Source of the DNA: Bacteroidetes bacterium QS_8_68_15
GTDB taxonomy: Bacteria; Bacteroidota; Rhodothermia; Rhodothermales; Salinibacteraceae
Reading direction: 5' to 3'
Assembly: GCA_003023245.1 (NCBI GenBank)
Contig: PXTR01000146.1
Span: forward strand, 1-5,429
Length of the DNA stretch: 5,429 nt
The translations under genes and the position numbers were made by a program. Within the stretch, counting starts at the first letter, position 1, and each line of letters opens with the position of its first letter. Below, in pieces: positions 1 through 5,318 of the stretch. The notes under the pieces are model-generated. The model was not told the DNA's origin and searched no databases. It saw nothing but the letters and a program-made list of their open reading frames with translations.

Positions 1-101
1 TGGGTAGTCTTGGTAGTTCCAGCGATTATGTGGACAGTCCCTGGGGGGCTATTCTCGGTGCAGTCGGCGGTGCTCTACTTGGCGCAGGACTGGGGTGTTG
101 A
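1..101 (+). CDS. 3' end of an unknown gene with a glycine-zipper-like tail (partial)
   Basis: The frame beginning at base 3 is open from the window edge to a TGA at 99-101 and encodes about 32 residues. They start with a Ser/Gly/Asp-rich stretch (GSLGSSSDYVDSPWG) and end in AILGAVGGALLGAGLGC. The end is a hydrophobic run with small residues at regular spacing, as in glycine-zipper membrane segments, which would place the C-terminus in or at a membrane. The stop lies 27 bases before the hairpin at 129-164, which suits a gene ending here. Third-position GC is lower than in the neighbouring genes. The frame beginning at base 1 is also open (stop at 109-111) and hydrophobic, so the frame choice rests on the zipper pattern. 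I do not recognise the family, and the start lies outside the window. Confidence 0.42.
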   Translation, partial: GSLGSSSDYVDSPWGAILGAVGGALLGAGLGC

Positions 102-127
102 ACATGCATAGAGATGCACCCGAACAC

Positions 128-165
128 AAAAGCCACCTGCTCTAATGAAAGAATAGGTGGCTTTA
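128..165 (-). terminator. Convergent hairpin terminator after mdh
   Basis: The arms AAAGCCACCT (129-138) and AGGTGGCTTT (155-164) are perfectly complementary over 10 bp. The 16-base loop can pair three more bases (141-143 with 150-152). Read on the minus strand, the hairpin begins about 30 bases after the mdh stop and is followed by TTTTGTGTT. Read on the plus strand it is followed by TTTACTTCT. Neither U-run is long, but the position between two converging gene ends fits a bidirectional terminator. Confidence 0.7.
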
Positions 166-194
166 CTTCTGCTTGCCGCGATTGGAAGGCATCC

Positions 195-1154
195 TCACCC
201 GATCTCGCCTTCGTCCTTGAGGCGCTGAAGGTCGCCGAGGTTGGACCGCACGTGCTCGGCGGAGGTGGCCATCAAGTCTTGCTCCTCGGCGTTGAGGTCC
301 ACCTCGATGACCTCCTCGACGCCGCCGCGGCCGAGGCGCACGGGCACGCCGATGAAGAGATCCGACAGGCCGTACTCACCGTCGCAGTAGGCGGCGGTGG
401 GAATGACGCGCCCGCTGCCTTTCAGAATCGCCTCCACCATGTCCGCCGCGCCGGCGCCGGGAGCGTACCACGCGGAGGGGCCCATCAGCTCGACGATTTC
501 GCCGCCGCCGCCCTGGGTGCGCTCGATGATCTCGTCGATGCGGCTCTGCTCCATCAGCTCCGGGAGCGGGATGCCGCCGATGGAGGTGTAGCGCGGGAGC
601 GGGACCATCGTGTCACCGTGGCCGCCCATCAGGAGCGCTTCGATGTCGCGCACCGAGACGCCCAGGTCCTCGGCGATAAACGAGCGGTAGCGCGCGGTGT
701 CGAGCGCGCCGGCCATGCCCATCACTTTGCTCGCGTCGAGGTCGCTCTCCTCATAGGCGACGTAGGTCATCACGTCGAGCGGGTTGGAAACGACGATAAT
801 ACTGGCGTCGGAGCTGCCGCTGGTAAACTCGTTGGTGCAGGAGCCGACGATCGAGGCGTTTTTGGCCAAAAGGTCGTCGCGACTCATGCCGGGGCTACGC
901 GGCAGGCCGGCGGTGATGACGCACACGTCCGAGCCTTCAGTGGGGCCGTAGTCGTTGGTGCCGGTGATCGTGGTGTCGAAGCCGTGCACGGGGGCGGACT
1001 CGCTCATGTCGAGCGCCTTGCCCTGCGGCTTGCCTTCTTCGATGTCGACGAGCACGACCTCGTCGGCGACGTCTTTGCGGGCGACGCATTCGGCGACGGT
1101 CGCGCCGACGTTGCCGGCGCCGATGACGGTGACTTTGCGGGGAGCGGTAGGCAT
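195..1154 (-). CDS. mdh: Malate dehydrogenase, NAD-dependent, LDH-like type
   Basis: This is a 319-residue cytoplasmic enzyme that interconverts malate and oxaloacetate with NAD in the TCA cycle. Visible motifs are the Rossmann glycine motif GAGNVG (12-17), the NAD-ribose Asp37 in VLVD, and the mobile loop GLPRSPGMSR (83-92), whose Arg86 and Arg92 are the expected substrate arginines and mark malate rather than lactate specificity. Further on are SNPLD (123-127), LDTAR (151-155) and GGHGD (177-181) with catalytic His179. The length matches the roughly 310-320 residues of the family and no segment is missing. The ATG at 1154 was chosen because the protein begins six residues before the first beta strand. 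The frame stays open upstream to 1388, but those 78 residues are low in family character and cross a terminator hairpin. No Shine-Dalgarno is visible; a C-rich leader abuts the start. Acidic residues (about 52) far exceed basic ones (about 23), as in halophile proteins. Confidence 0.97.
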   Translation of the reverse strand: MPTAPRKVTVIGAGNVGATVAECVARKDVADEVVLVDIEEGKPQGKALDMSESAPVHGFDTTITGTNDYGPTEGSDVCVITAGLPRSPGMSRDDLLAKNASIVGSCTNEFTSGSSDASIIVVSNPLDVMTYVAYEESDLDASKVMGMAGALDTARYRSFIAEDLGVSVRDIEALLMGGHGDTMVPLPRYTSIGGIPLPELMEQSRIDEIIERTQGGGGEIVELMGPSAWYAPGAGAADMVEAILKGSGRVIPTAAYCDGEYGLSDLFIGVPVRLGRGGVEEVIEVDLNAEEQDLMATSAEHVRSNLGDLQRLKDEGEIG

Positions 1155-1178
1155 GGATTGGGTGGGGGAATGCGGGGG
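1155..1178 (-). promoter_or_regulatory. C-rich leader directly before the mdh start
   Basis: On the coding strand the 24 bases before the ATG fit CCCGCANTCCCNCACNCAA followed by TCC. There is no purine-rich ribosome-binding site. Nearly the same sequence precedes the GMC gene start at 2782-2804 (19 of 23 positions identical with one gap), ending two or three bases from the start codon in each case. A role in translation or as a nucleic-acid-binding site is an inference. Confidence 0.4.
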
Positions 1179-1205
1179 CGTCTGGGGATGACTCACTTGA
1201 GCAAG

Positions 1206-1226
1206 AAAGGGACTGCCGTGCCCTTT
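1206..1226. repeat. Hairpin in the mdh upstream region
   Basis: AAAGGG (1206-1211) and CCCTTT (1221-1226) can pair around a 9-base loop. On the plus strand the hairpin is followed by more T residues, and on the minus strand by CTTG. It lies between the stronger terminator at 1244-1265 and the mdh start, about 50 bases upstream of the ATG. It could be a weak second terminator or part of the mdh 5' leader. Confidence 0.4.
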
Positions 1227-1243
1227 TTCTGAAAACATCTGGC

Positions 1244-1265
1244 AAAAAGAGCGGCGGGGCGCTCT
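1244..1265 (-). terminator. Intrinsic terminator after the GMC pseudogene
   Basis: On the minus strand AGAGCG (1265-1260) pairs perfectly with CGCTCT (1253-1248) around the loop CCCCGC. The 3' arm runs straight into a five-T tract (1248-1244). This is a classic short GC-rich stem plus U-run. It sits about 140 bases after the GMC stop and 90 bases before the mdh ATG. It should separate the two transcripts, so the mdh promoter would lie in 1155-1243. If the promoter is further upstream, the hairpin would instead act as an attenuator of mdh. I could not find a convincing Bacteroidota -33/-7 promoter in either stretch. Confidence 0.75.
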
Positions 1266-1406
1266 GGACCGCGGACGGCGGCACAGTACATACGGCAGCA
1301 GTCTCTTGGTTCGCAACGGGCGCTTTCTGTGATTGGCGGTCGGTGCCGACTCACAACGTTTGCTTTGAACGTGCATTAGGGAACACACCGGTGGTAGCGC
1401 GTGCGC

Positions 1407-2781
1407 TCATCTTTGCACCAGCGCGGCGGCCCGCTCGGCCAGCAGCAAAAGCGGCAGCGGCCCGGTCAGGCGCACAGTCGCGGGCAGCATCGAGGCGTCG
1501 GCCACGCGGAGGCGGCCTGCGAAGCCGTGCACGCGCAGCGCGTCATCCACCACGGCGCCCTCGTCGCCGCTCGGCCCCATGCGACAGGTGCCGGACGGGA
1601 GGCCGGCCCGCTCGGCGTGGAGGCGGATGTGAGCGCGCAACTCGTCGTCGGTCGTGCGGGCCGGGCCGGGGTGCACCTCGACGGGGCCGCGGCGCGTGAA
1701 GGGGGGCCGGCGGAGCACACGCCGCGCCCGTCGCAGGCCCTCGATGAGAGCAGCGCCGTCGGCGGGCGCAGTGAGCGCCTGCGGGTCGAGCACGGGCGGC
1801 TTGACGGGGCCGTCGGGAGGACCCGTGTCGGGGCGGAGGCGCACGCGGCCCCGGCTCTGCGGGGCGAGCAGCGTGCAGCGCACAGCGAAGGGCGTGCCTC
1901 CTCCGTCGCATTCGGGCGCGCCCTGCTGCTCGAAGGCGAGCTGGAGATCCGGCGCGGGGGAGGCGGAGCGCGCCCGCACGAAGGCGGACGCGTCGGGAAC
2001 GGGACCGCCGTCGGCAAAAGGCGGAGCCGCGCCATCGGCATGGGCCGTGAGACGCACTGCAAGCGGGTCGCGCAAGCCGCGCCCGATGCCCGGCCGCGCG
2101 CGCTCGACCGGGACACCGCGGTCGCGCAGGTGCTGCGGCGGCCCGATCCCGGAGCGCATCAGAAGGTGTGGCGTGGCGACGGGTCCGCCGCACAGCACGA
2201 CCGCCCGCTCCGCCTCGGCGGACCACCGGAGGCCGTCTTCGACGTAGCTGACTCCAACGGCGCGTCCGTCCTCAATGTCGATGCGACGCACGCGCGCCCC
2301 GCCGATGACGGTCAGGTTGGGCCGCTCGCGGGCGGCGCGCCGGTAGGCGGCGGCGACGGAGGCGGATTCCGTTCGCCTTGTAGGGCACGCCCGCTGCGAC
2401 GGCCGCACGCACGAATGCCTGCGCGAGCGGCGGCGGATCGTCGGCCCCGCCGTCGGTGAGGGCGACGGGGGGGCTTCCCGCGTCGAGGCGGCGCAGGGGC
2501 GGCTGCAGGCTCTGCGCGTCCCATCCGCCCTCGGCGGCCCAGGCGTCGCCGGCAGCGGGCGCGGCACACAGGGCGGTGGAGTCCGTCGCCGCCCCCGGTT
2601 CGTCCGCATCGAGCGTCCATGGCAGCCGGCGCTCGAAGAGGGCCGGTTGCGGGATCGTTCGCCGCTGCGCCGCTGCGCTGCTGCGGGCGAGCAGCAAGAC
2701 GCGCGCGTCGCCGCCGGCGCTGAGGCGGTGCGCCAGCACGCTCCCCGCCGTCCCGGCGCCGACGATGACGTAGTCGTGCAC
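1407..2781 (-). pseudogene. GMC-family flavin oxidoreductase, frameshifted and degraded
   Basis: GMC enzymes (choline dehydrogenase, glucose oxidase and relatives) use FAD to oxidise alcohols. The N-terminal part starts at GTG 2781 and shows the FAD dinucleotide fold DYVIVGAGTAGSVLAHRL (residues 3-20). It runs in one frame to about residue 140 (VPYKANG). Homology resumes one base out of frame near 2360 with SVAAAYRRAARERPNLTV and continues to the stop at 1407-1409. The second part has the GMC signature ATPHLLMRSGIGP (near 2180-2139), SRGRVRL, and TCRMG followed by VVDDALRVHG. Missing or changed are the FAD-ribose Glu (LLLEAG is LLLARS), the PRGxxLGGSSxxN loop of signature 1, the linker at the frame break, the His of HPVGTCRMG (LPSGTCRMG), and the NTNAP active-site Asn (LTGPLP). 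The joined remnant is about 455-460 residues against about 510-560 for the family. Codon character stays coding-like on both sides, so the break is recent or a sequencing error, but catalytic loss suggests real decay. Confidence 0.82.
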
Positions 2782-2804
2782 GGTTGAGTGTGGGAGTGCG
2801 GGAG
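2782..2804 (-). promoter_or_regulatory. C-rich leader directly before the GMC start
   Basis: On the coding strand these 23 bases read as a purine-poor C/A/T run that fits CCCGCANTCCCNCACNCAA plus CC before the GTG. It is the second copy of the element found at 1155-1178 before mdh. The ALDH start at 4444 has only the short version CCCCCGCACC before its ATG. No Shine-Dalgarno is visible at any of these three starts. Confidence 0.4.
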
Positions 2805-2843
2805 TTTGGGAGGGGTCGTTTTTCGAATCTTCGACAACAACGA

Positions 2844-2878
2844 AAAAGCGGAGCGTAGAAACGAACGCGAGCGCTTTT
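2844..2878 (-). terminator. Hairpin terminator after the aldehyde dehydrogenase gene
   Basis: AAAAGCG (2844-2850) pairs with CGCTTTT (2872-2878). An internal loop then separates a second 4-bp stem, GCGT (2853-2856) with ACGC (2865-2868), closing an 8-base loop. On the minus strand the outer stem ends in CGCTTTTTCGTTG, a short U-run, about 50 bases past the ALDH stop. A small TCGAA/TTCGA dyad (2823-2834) lies just beyond. The structure is also T-flanked on the plus strand. It would partly uncouple ALDH from the GMC gene 145 bases downstream. Confidence 0.55.
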
Positions 2879-2926
2879 CCGTCTTCTCCTACCCCCTCTC
2901 CACCTGTTCGCTCACCCCCGCTCCCA

Positions 2927-4444
2927 CTAAAGCCACCGCAGGGCCGTGTCGAGGAGGCGGCGGACGGTGTCGCCGTAGGGCGGGTAGAGCCACTCCATCG
3001 CGCCGGAGCCGAAGCGGCGGTGCAGCACGGCGCGCTCGTTGGAGAGCTCGCGGAAGCCGCGCTCGCCGTGGGCGCGCCCCTGCCCGCTCTCGCCGACGCC
3101 GCCGAAGGGCAGCTCGGGGTTGAGGTAGTGCAGGAGCACGTCGTTGACGCACGTGCCGCCGGCGGTCGTGCGCTCGATGACGTACTCGGCGTTGGCCTCG
3201 CGCTCGGAGAAGACGTAGAGCGCCAGCGGGTTCGGCTTGCCGTTGATGCGGTCTACCGCGCCGGCGAGCGTGCTGAAGGAGACGACCGGCAGCACGGGGC
3301 CGAAGATTTCCTCCTCCATCACGCGCGCGCCATCGGGCACATCTGTCAGAATCGTCGGCGGGACGTAGCGCTCGCTTCGCTCCGCCTCGCCGCCTTCGCT
3401 GACTTGCGCGCCGCGCTCGACGGCGTCGTCGAGCAGGCCGGTGACGTGGTCGAAGTGCTTGTACGACACGAGGCGGGCGTAATCCGGTGACGCCTGGCGT
3501 TCCTCGGGCGTGGCGCCGTAGAACTGGCGCAGCCGCCGCCGGAGCGCATAGACGAGGCGCGCCTTTTGCCCTTCGTGGACCAGCACGTAATCCGGCGCGA
3601 TGCACGTCTGGCCCGCGTTGGTGAACTTGCCCCAGGCGATCTTGCGCGCGGCGTCTTCCACGTCGGCCGTCTCGTCGACGACGGCGGGCGACTTTCCGCC
3701 CAGCTCCAGCGTGACGGAAGCGAGGTGTTCGGCGGCCGCCGTCATGACCTTCTTCCCGATGGCCGGGCTGCCGGTGAAGTAGACGTGGTCGAACGGCTGC
3801 TCCAAGAGCGCCTCGGCGACCGCCTCGTTCCCCTCAAAGAGCGCGACGTGGGCTTCGTCGAACGCCTCCGCGACCAGCTCGCGCATCACACCCGCGGCGT
3901 GCGGCGTGAATTCCGAAGGCTTCACGACGGCGCGGTTGCCGGCGGCCAGCGCGCTCACGAGCGGCCCGAGCGTCAGCGTGAGTGGGTAGTTCCAGGGCGC
4001 GAGGATGAGCACCACGCCCTTCGGCTCGAAGCGCACCTCCGAGGAGGTGCCCGTCAGCATCGCGGGCGTGCCTACCGACCGGGGCTTCATCCACGACGTG
4101 AGCCCAGAGAGCGTGTGGTCGATCTGGCCAGTGAGCGCCTTGATTTCGCTGGCGTCGGCCTCTTCGGGGGGCTTGCGGAAATCGGCGTGCAGGGCCTCCT
4201 GGATGGCCAAGCGACGCTCCATGGCGGCGCGGCGCAGGCGGCGCAGGCGATCCTTTCGCTCGTCGAGTGGCGGCGGCATCTCGCGCTTGACCGCGCGGCG
4301 CTGCTGCCCGAAAACGCGCTCGATCTCTTCCTGCGAAGCGGCGGCGGGAGTCGGCGCATCAGCAGCGGGGATCGGCGCGGCATCCGGCGCGTCGTCGGAG
4401 CGGTCCACGACGGGCGCGTCGTCGGGCGGGGCGGGCGACGGCAT
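2927..4444 (-). CDS. Aldehyde dehydrogenase, class 3 (ALDH3/AlkH-like)
   Basis: This 505-residue enzyme oxidises an aldehyde to the carboxylic acid with NAD(P). All core motifs are present: PWNYP (150-154) with the conserved Asn152, VVKPSE (173-178), the coenzyme loop FTGS (223-226), LELGGKSP (246-253) with general base Glu247, GQTCIAPDYVL (278-288) with nucleophile Cys281, EEEIFGP (377-383), and NPELPFGGVGESGQGRAHG (442-460). The CIAPDY context and the final YPPY segment (487-490) are typical of class 3 enzymes acting on fatty, aromatic or other hydrophobic aldehydes; the substrate cannot be read from the sequence. The ATG at 4444 gives about 37 residues of Pro/Ala/Asp-rich tail before the homologous SQEEIERVF. 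No other Met precedes residue 56, so this start is likely. No membrane anchor is evident. Together with the adjacent GMC gene it would once have formed an alcohol-to-acid pair. It is intact while that partner is broken. Confidence 0.93.
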   Translation of the reverse strand: MPSPAPPDDAPVVDRSDDAPDAAPIPAADAPTPAAASQEEIERVFGQQRRAVKREMPPPLDERKDRLRRLRRAAMERRLAIQEALHADFRKPPEEADASEIKALTGQIDHTLSGLTSWMKPRSVGTPAMLTGTSSEVRFEPKGVVLILAPWNYPLTLTLGPLVSALAAGNRAVVKPSEFTPHAAGVMRELVAEAFDEAHVALFEGNEAVAEALLEQPFDHVYFTGSPAIGKKVMTAAAEHLASVTLELGGKSPAVVDETADVEDAARKIAWGKFTNAGQTCIAPDYVLVHEGQKARLVYALRRRLRQFYGATPEERQASPDYARLVSYKHFDHVTGLLDDAVERGAQVSEGGEAERSERYVPPTILTDVPDGARVMEEEIFGPVLPVVSFSTLAGAVDRINGKPNPLALYVFSEREANAEYVIERTTAGGTCVNDVLLHYLNPELPFGGVGESGQGRAHGERGFRELSNERAVLHRRFGSGAMEWLYPPYGDTVRRLLDTALRWL

Positions 4445-4606
4445 GGTGCGGGGGGGCGGCTTCGGGAAGAACGGCTCGGGGCGGATTTGAATTATCGGGC
4501 GGGCGTGGAGATCCCGCCGGAACTGCGCGCCGGGCGCGCCTCGTTTTTACCCGGCACGGCATCTATTTGCAAAGACACAGCACGGGGCCTTGTGGGGGCC
4601 GAAGGT

Positions 4607-4637
4607 CATACCCTCCGCGGTGCATACCCTCGTGGTG
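4607..4637 (+). repeat. Two-copy tandem repeat upstream of the pncA-like gene
   Basis: CATACCCTCCGCGGTG (4607-4622) is followed directly by CATACCCTCGTGGTG (4623-4637). The first nine bases are identical and the rest differ by one base and one deletion. The 16-base period is about one and a half helical turns. The second copy ends 37 bases before the ATG at 4675, which suits an operator with two protein sites. The regulator is unknown. Confidence 0.6.
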
Positions 4638-4649
4638 CTGCGTCCCTAC

Positions 4650-4661
4650 GTTTCGCGAAAC
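4650..4661. promoter_or_regulatory. 12-base perfect palindrome before the pncA-like start
   Basis: GTTTCGCGAAAC reads the same on both strands and ends 13 bases before the ATG at 4675. A dimeric repressor bound here would overlap the transcription or translation start. About one perfect 12-base palindrome is expected by chance in a window this size, so the position is the main argument. Confidence 0.4.
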
Positions 4662-4674
4662 TGACGCACCGATT

Positions 4675-5247
4675 ATGCCGAAGACCGCGCTTCTCATCGT
4701 CGATGTGCAGAACGACTTCTGCCCCGGCGGGGCGCTGGCGGTGCCGGAGGGCGCCGCCGTGGTGCCGCCGGTCAACGAACTGGCCGCGGCGTTCGACTAC
4801 GCGGGTAAGGAGCCGATGGACACCATCGAGATGGACTACGGCGAGCAGGTGCTCTGGCCCGACCACTGCGTACAGGGATCGCAAGGAGCGCGCTTTCACC
4901 CCGACCTCGACCTACGCCCGACGGAGGCGATTTTCCGCAAGGGCTTTCGTCCGGAAATCGACTCGTATTCCGCCTTTTACGAAAACGACCACGAAACGCC
5001 CACCGGCCTGACGGGCTACCTACACGATCGCTCCATTCGACGGCTCTACCTGTGCGGCCTCGCCACTGATTTTTGCGTCAAGTGGTCCGCCCTCGATGCG
5101 CGCCGGGAGGGCTTCGAGACGCGGGTGATCGACGACGCCGTGCGCGGGATTGACCAAGACGGCTCGCTGGCAGCCGCGTGGGACGAGATGCGCGAGGCCG
5201 GCGTCGAGGTCGTCGGGAGCGACGCGGCGAAGAAGGACGTCGCTTGA
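4675..5247 (+). CDS. pncA: Nicotinamidase-type cysteine hydrolase lacking the metal-binding segment
   Basis: PncA hydrolyses nicotinamide to nicotinate and ammonia in the cytoplasm, feeding the Preiss-Handler route of NAD synthesis. The 190 residues match PncA at both ends: ALLIVDVQNDFCPGGALAV (5-23) with catalytic Asp10, WPDHCVQG (61-68) with metal-ligand-type His64, IFRKG (86-90) with catalytic Lys89, DSYSAFYEN (96-104), and CGLATDFCVK (127-136) with nucleophile Cys134. Between FD (40-41) and YAGKEPMDTIEMDYGEQVLW, however, about 19 residues are absent compared with usual PncA (about 210). This is where the family carries the TQDWHPxxHxSF stretch with the other metal ligands. The frame is kept across the gap, near 4797/4798. 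ATG 4675 was chosen because MPKTALLIVDVQND aligns with the family N-terminus; the open frame to 4567 adds unrelated residues. It could be an inactive remnant or an isochorismatase-like hydrolase, members of which work without metal. Family assignment is firm; activity is doubtful. Confidence 0.88.
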   Translation: MPKTALLIVDVQNDFCPGGALAVPEGAAVVPPVNELAAAFDYAGKEPMDTIEMDYGEQVLWPDHCVQGSQGARFHPDLDLRPTEAIFRKGFRPEIDSYSAFYENDHETPTGLTGYLHDRSIRRLYLCGLATDFCVKWSALDARREGFETRVIDDAVRGIDQDGSLAAAWDEMREAGVEVVGSDAAKKDVA

Positions 5248-5254
5248 GCGGTTC

Positions 5255-5318
5255 GCTGTTGGCTATTAAGCTTCTTGGCTCCTCGGCCCGAACGGACCAA
5301 CATCCAAAAGCCAACAGC
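5255..5318. repeat. Inverted repeat between convergent pncA-like and mgtE genes
   Basis: GCTGTTGGCT (5255-5264) and AGCCAACAGC (5309-5318) are perfectly complementary over 10 bp, separated by 44 bases. A further TTGG (5275-5278) can pair with CCAA (5304-5307). The left arm starts eight bases after the pncA-like stop and the right arm touches the mgtE stop codon. No U-run follows on either strand, so this is not a standard intrinsic terminator. It may still end transcription from both sides, or it may be a small interspersed repeat, since GTTGG words recur inside it (minus strand GTTGGCTTTTGGATGTTGG). Confidence 0.55.

Larger units (their letters stand above)
4445..4674. promoter_or_regulatory. 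Divergent intergenic region between ALDH and pncA-like genes
   Basis: These 230 bases must hold the promoters of both the ALDH gene (minus) and the pncA-like gene (plus). Visible items are the short C-rich leader before the ALDH ATG, and dyads at 4498-4518 (GGCGGG and CCCGCC, 9-base loop) and around 4525-4539 (GCGCGC arms). There is also an 8-base palindrome TTTGCAAA (4566-4573) with an upstream T-run at 4544-4548. The 4562-4569 stretch TCTATTTG is one base off the Bacteroidota -7 consensus TAnnTTTG, but no -33 TTTG sits at the right distance, so I do not call a promoter there. The tandem repeat and palindrome nearer pncA are listed separately. Confidence 0.5.

Noticed and set aside
114..1232. 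372-residue open frame on the plus strand opposite mdh
   Set aside because: It lies antisense to a firmly identified gene and is rich in Gly/Ala/His/Arg, as expected from the mirror of GC-biased codons. No domain is recognisable.
1266..1320. Possible sigma-70-like promoter for mdh (TTGCGA, 18-base gap, TATGTA on the minus strand)
   Set aside because: The -10 match is poor, it lies upstream of a strong terminator, and Bacteroidota promoters use a different consensus.
1155..1388. N-terminal extension of MDH by 78 residues
   Set aside because: It would run through the terminator at 1244-1265 and the second hairpin, is rich in Arg/Ser/Pro, and family members begin near the ATG at 1154.
2350..2380. 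Programmed ribosomal frameshift joining the two GMC frames
   Set aside because: There is no slippery heptamer or clear downstream structure, and the linker is missing as well, so deletion is the simpler explanation.
1401..2459. 352-residue open frame on the plus strand opposite the GMC gene
   Set aside because: GMC family motifs lie on the other strand. This frame shows only Arg/Gly/Ala-rich sequence with no recognisable motif.
2374..2840. N-terminal part of the 477-residue minus-strand frame as a real start for the GMC protein
   Set aside because: Its first 155 or so residues are Arg/Ser/Pro-rich and lack homology, while the FAD fold is plainly encoded in the neighbouring frame from 2781.
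3566..5011. 481-residue open frame on the plus strand across ALDH and into the pncA-like gene
   Set aside because: It is antisense to ALDH and then runs out of frame through the pncA-like gene. High GC removes stop codons, and the composition is that of a shadow frame.
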